NCBI GenBank assembly: GCA_009691815.1
Contig: SIAL01000096.1
Coordinates: forward strand, 1 to 10,269
Source: Gemmataceae bacterium
GTDB taxonomy: Bacteria; Planctomycetota; Planctomycetia; Gemmatales; Gemmataceae
DNA: 10,269 bases
Direction: 5' to 3'
In this document: positions 8,493 to 10,269 of the stretch, piece by piece
Numbering within the stretch: the stretch's first letter is position 1
Layout of the letters: each line of letters starts with the position of its first letter
Made by a program: the position numbers and the translations under genes
Notes under the pieces: model-generated
Told to the model about the DNA's origin: nothing
What the model saw: only the letters and a program-made list of their open reading frames with translations
Database searches by the model: none

Positions 8493-9193
8493 TGTTTTTT
8501 TCCGACCTTTCCGTTTTCCGGATTCCCCATGTCGGGAAATTCTTTCCGGGCCTTTGAGCCCAGAATTCCATGAAACACCAAATCAAGAATGTCTTTGGCT
8601 TGGATTTCCGGGGCAACCATTCGACCGCCATGGTGGTTGGCAAACATTGTGCCATAAAGAAGATCGCCAATGGCGTCTAGCATACCATCTAGGCGACCTT
8701 GGCGAACCCGCCCCTGTCCCATCAATTCCCGAAACACTTCACTCCACCGTTTTCTGTCTTGTTCCCGTTGCACGAAATAGGCCGATTTCCCTTTGCCCGG
8801 AAAAACCGCCCGCTCGATAAGGAATAATTCCACCAATTCGGGTCTTGCCCGGAAAAACCCAAGGTAGGCTTCGATGGCGCTGGCAAAACAGGCAAGGGCG
8901 TCGGAACCCAGAGGAATTTTTTGGTTGATCAAGGTCATCAATTCGGTCAATCCACGGGCAAGGGTCGCTCGAAATAGCGATTCTTTGGTGGCGAAATAGC
9001 GATAGATGGTGCCCTTGCCAATTCCCAACTCGTTGGCAATCACTTGGAGGTCGGTCTCTTGATAGCCCAGGCGGGCAAAATGGCTGGTCGCCGCGGTAAG
9101 GATCTGTTCGGTTCGGTGGCGGAGTAGGTCGGGATTCCTTGGCCGTCCCCGGGTGGTGGTTGTTTTTCTGAGGGGAGGCGAAGAGGTTGGCAC
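8489..9193 (-). CDS. TetR/AcrR-family transcriptional regulator of the efflux operon
   Basis: A 234-residue one-component repressor, slightly longer than typical TetR proteins (about 190-220) because of a basic N-terminal tail (RKTTTTRGRPRNP, residues 9-21) and a charged C-terminal tail. The N-terminal DNA-binding domain is typical: a first helix at about 26-43, then DLQVIANELGIGKGTIYRYFATKESLF at 48-74, whose GKGTIYRYF core is the TetR recognition-helix signature. The rest is an all-helical ligand-binding domain that I cannot assign to a subfamily. The start is GTG at 9193-9191, with GGAG 11 bases upstream (9208-9205). It is the first gene of the operon, is coupled to the adaptor by an ATGA overlap, and lies just downstream of a promoter-embedded palindrome. 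It probably represses its own operon until an effector binds. Confidence 0.94.
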   Translation of the reverse strand: MPTSSPPLRKTTTTRGRPRNPDLLRHRTEQILTAATSHFARLGYQETDLQVIANELGIGKGTIYRYFATKESLFRATLARGLTELMTLINQKIPLGSDALACFASAIEAYLGFFRARPELVELFLIERAVFPGKGKSAYFVQREQDRKRWSEVFRELMGQGRVRQGRLDGMLDAIGDLLYGTMFANHHGGRMVAPEIQAKDILDLVFHGILGSKARKEFPDMGNPENGKVGKKQ

Positions 9194-9219
9194 GGTAAAA
9201 GAAACTCCGGCGAATTAGC

Positions 9220-9237
9220 GGACTGACGCGTCCGTCC
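9220..9237. promoter_or_regulatory. Candidate TetR operator palindrome
   Basis: GGACTGACGCGTCCGTCC is an 18-base inverted repeat with 9-base arms and no spacer, matching at 8 of 9 positions (T against G at the fifth). The symmetry continues outward imperfectly, with AATTA on one side and TTAATT on the other, offset by one base. It lies between the -10 box of the operon promoter and the regulator's start codon, where a bound repressor would cover the transcription start. The length and GAC/GTC half-sites are typical of TetR-family operators. Binding by this regulator is an inference. Confidence 0.6.
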
Positions 9238-9242
9238 TGTTA

Positions 9243-9271
9243 ATTATCAGACGATTCCGACCGTTCTTCAA
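9243..9271 (-). promoter_or_regulatory. Sigma70-like promoter of the tetR-adaptor-pump operon
   Basis: Reading the minus strand, TTGAAG (9271-9266) is followed by exactly 17 bases and then GATAAT (9248-9243). The -35 box matches the TTGACA consensus at 4 of 6 positions and the -10 box matches TATAAT at 5 of 6. The expected start of transcription falls at about 9235-9237, at the edge of the palindrome. It lies in the 88-base gap between the 147-residue gene and the regulator, so the operon appears to have its own promoter. Confidence 0.6.
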
Positions 9272-9281
9272 CCCAAGACCC

Positions 9282-9725
9282 TTATTCGGACACAATCTTC
9301 ATGGAGTTTCGAATGGCAAAAAACACCGGCTCGATTTCCGCAATCGTATAGTCATCGCATTGAAATAGTAAAAATATCGTCCCCTCTTCCGAGGGGGTTG
9401 CCAACATTTTGCACACATTGCTCAAATCATAACAGAAAAAACGAACCTCGTATCCTATGGCGGGAAACCCGCATAAATCTCCCTTGAAACCCTCGATTTC
9501 CATTTCCGGGTAATCTTCTTTGAGGACTTCAAGCGTCGCTTCAATCAGCTCATCATCGGTGGCTTCCAAATCCGAAACCACGATCATCATGGCGGTTCCG
9601 GGCCCTTGGAGTGTCACCCGCCAAGAATCCTCGGACACCTCAAGGTCCACCTTCCAGGAAGAGGGATGTCTCATCTCGAAAAAACCGTGCTCGAACCTAG
9701 TATCGAGGACGGGAACGGGGTTCAT
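9282..9725 (-). CDS. Hypothetical acidic protein, 147 residues
   Basis: I do not recognise this gene. The protein has no signal peptide or membrane segment, so it is predicted cytoplasmic. It is acidic (clusters such as DLEATDDELIEATLEVLKEDYPEMEIE at about 52-78) and has four cysteines at 85, 98, 105 and 123. The pattern F-E-x-R-H-P-S-S-W-K-V near residues 16-26, a run of alternating hydrophobic strands, a helix at about 58-72 and a C-terminal helix (FFAIRNSMKIV) weakly recall the small alpha/beta fold of PsbP/Mog1/DcrB-type proteins; this is an impression of fold only. The ATG at 9725-9723 has only a weak purine stretch (GGGAAAA) upstream. It lies 39 bases after the tRNA-Leu on the same strand and 88 bases before the regulator, with no clear terminator on either side. 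Sensible protein composition supports a real gene. Confidence 0.75.
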   Translation of the reverse strand: MNPVPVLDTRFEHGFFEMRHPSSWKVDLEVSEDSWRVTLQGPGTAMMIVVSDLEATDDELIEATLEVLKEDYPEMEIEGFKGDLCGFPAIGYEVRFFCYDLSNVCKMLATPSEEGTIFLLFQCDDYTIAEIEPVFFAIRNSMKIVSE

Positions 9726-9764
9726 TTGGTTTTCCCGAAGGAGCCTTGGATGAAGTGAATCAAG

Positions 9765-9852
9765 TGCTGGAGACGGGACTTGAACCCGTACGGGGGGATT
9801 ACCACCCTTCGGATTTTAAGTCCGATGCGTCTGCCGATTCCGCCACTCCAGC
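9765..9852 (-). tRNA. tRNA-Leu (anticodon UAA)
   Basis: An 88-base type II tRNA. The acceptor stem GCTGGAG pairs with CTCCAGC over seven base pairs, and the discriminator base is A at 9765. The D arm carries the leucine-typical TGGCGGAATCGGCAGACGC. The anticodon stem TCGGA/TCCGA encloses the loop CTTAAAA, giving anticodon UAA, which reads UUA and UUG. A long variable arm follows (GGGTGGTAATCCC), then a T arm ACGGG-TTCAAGT-CCCGT. The 3' CCA is not encoded (the next bases are CTT), so it must be added enzymatically. Upstream, the A/T-rich minus-strand stretch contains TAAGAT at 9868-9863, a plausible -10 box, but no good -35 box at the right distance. Confidence 0.96.
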
Positions 9853-9911
9853 GATTTTTGTTATCTTATCATTTTTGCCCAAAAATAAAGCGGGAGCCGG
9901 GGCAAGATTTC

Positions 9912-10269
9912 CTAGTCAAAAAGGCCAAGTTGATCCAACGATGTCTTGGGTTTGGACTTTGGGCGAATGGGTAAAGGGTCTCCTCCCGTTGACCATGGGG
10001 CAAGGAGTTCCGGCCCTTCCTCCGCCACCCGATTTACCCGCGTCGATACTGCCAATGGGGTCATTTCCTTTCCCGGAAACGCGCCAATTACCCGGTTCCA
10101 AAGGGGATCCACCGATTGGTTTGTATCCAGCCACGCCGCCCAATCGCCTTCCTCAAGAATGACCGGCATACGATCATGATATTCTTGCAACCAACCTTGA
10201 GATGGGGTGGTGAGGATGGTGCAAGTCGCCAAAATAGGTTGCGATTCTTCGGTGCGACCATCCCCGGGT
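9912..10269 (-). CDS. SRAP-family (YedK/HMCES) abasic-site DNA-protein crosslink protein, C-terminal part
   Basis: The frame is open from the right edge to a TAG at 9914-9912, giving the last 118 or so residues; the N-terminus is outside the window. Family landmarks are ATCTILTTPS, then HDRMPVIL, then VSTRVN followed by a Gly-Pro-Glu-Leu segment. HDRMPVIL carries the histidine that is catalytic in YedK. SRAP proteins shield abasic sites in single-stranded DNA by forming a thiazolidine crosslink through an N-terminal Cys2, which cannot be checked here. The protein ends in LDQLGLFD, where the terminal hydrophobic-acidic QLGLFD resembles a sliding-clamp binding peptide; that reading is speculative. 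No ATG is needed inside the window, since a TTG codon at 10232 is internal. It reads toward the tRNA, 59 bases away. Confidence 0.88.
   Translation of the reverse strand, partial: PGDGRTEESQPILATCTILTTPSQGWLQEYHDRMPVILEEGDWAAWLDTNQSVDPLWNRVIGAFPGKEMTPLAVSTRVNRVAEEGPELLAPWSTGGDPLPIRPKSKPKTSLDQLGLFD

Noticed and set aside
9765..9911. tRNA-Leu as an integration site for a mobile element
   Set aside because: No integrase, no repeat of the tRNA 3' end and no change in composition is visible nearby.
9746..10162. 138-residue plus-strand open frame
   Set aside because: It runs across the tRNA-Leu gene and antisense to the SRAP gene, so it is a reading-frame shadow.
1..10269. Defence island, CRISPR array, phage or transposon signature
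   Set aside because: No regularly spaced repeats, transposase, integrase, reverse transcriptase or toxin-antitoxin pair was found; all long frames are explained by the genes listed.

Overview
The window most likely comes from a planctomycete (Planctomycetota) or a close relative. The best evidence is a large secreted DUF1549/DUF1553 protein of the type expanded in Planctomycetes. It is followed 11 bases later on the same strand by the start of what looks like its usual DUF1501 partner, with a twin-arginine leader. Base composition is fairly balanced. I see no insertion sequence, phage gene, CRISPR array or compositional break, so this looks like ordinary chromosome.

Layout, left to right. 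Positions 1-83 (minus) hold the N-terminus of a DUF1501-like Tat-exported protein, cut by the window edge. Positions 95-2815 (minus) hold a 906-residue secreted DUF1549 - LamG-like - DUF1553 protein. A 154-base divergent intergenic region follows, then a secreted alpha/beta-hydrolase on the plus strand (2970-3797). After a 127-base convergent gap comes a minus-strand efflux operon read from 9193 down to 3925: a TetR-family regulator, a periplasmic adaptor (membrane fusion protein) and an RND inner-membrane pump. Both junctions in this operon are 4-base stop/start overlaps. Upstream of it, also on the minus strand, lie an unrecognised 147-residue acidic protein (9282-9725), a tRNA-Leu with anticodon UAA (9765-9852), and the C-terminal part of an SRAP (YedK/HMCES-type) DNA-protein crosslink protein running off the right edge (9912-10269).

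How the genes work together: the regulator-adaptor-pump genes form a self-contained tripartite efflux module that lacks only its outer-membrane channel. A sigma70-like promoter (9243-9271), with an 18-base near-perfect palindrome (9220-9237) just after its -10 box, suggests that the TetR protein represses its own operon. The DUF1549/DUF1553 and DUF1501 genes form the usual planctomycete export pair; the hydrolase reads away from them. The tRNA, the 147-residue protein and the SRAP gene have no evident link to efflux.

I do not see a convincing wholly new system. The points most worth a second look are the operator-promoter arrangement, an apparent insertion of about 30 residues in the pump's periplasmic domain, an atypical lipoyl half-motif in the adaptor, and the unrecognised 147-residue protein.
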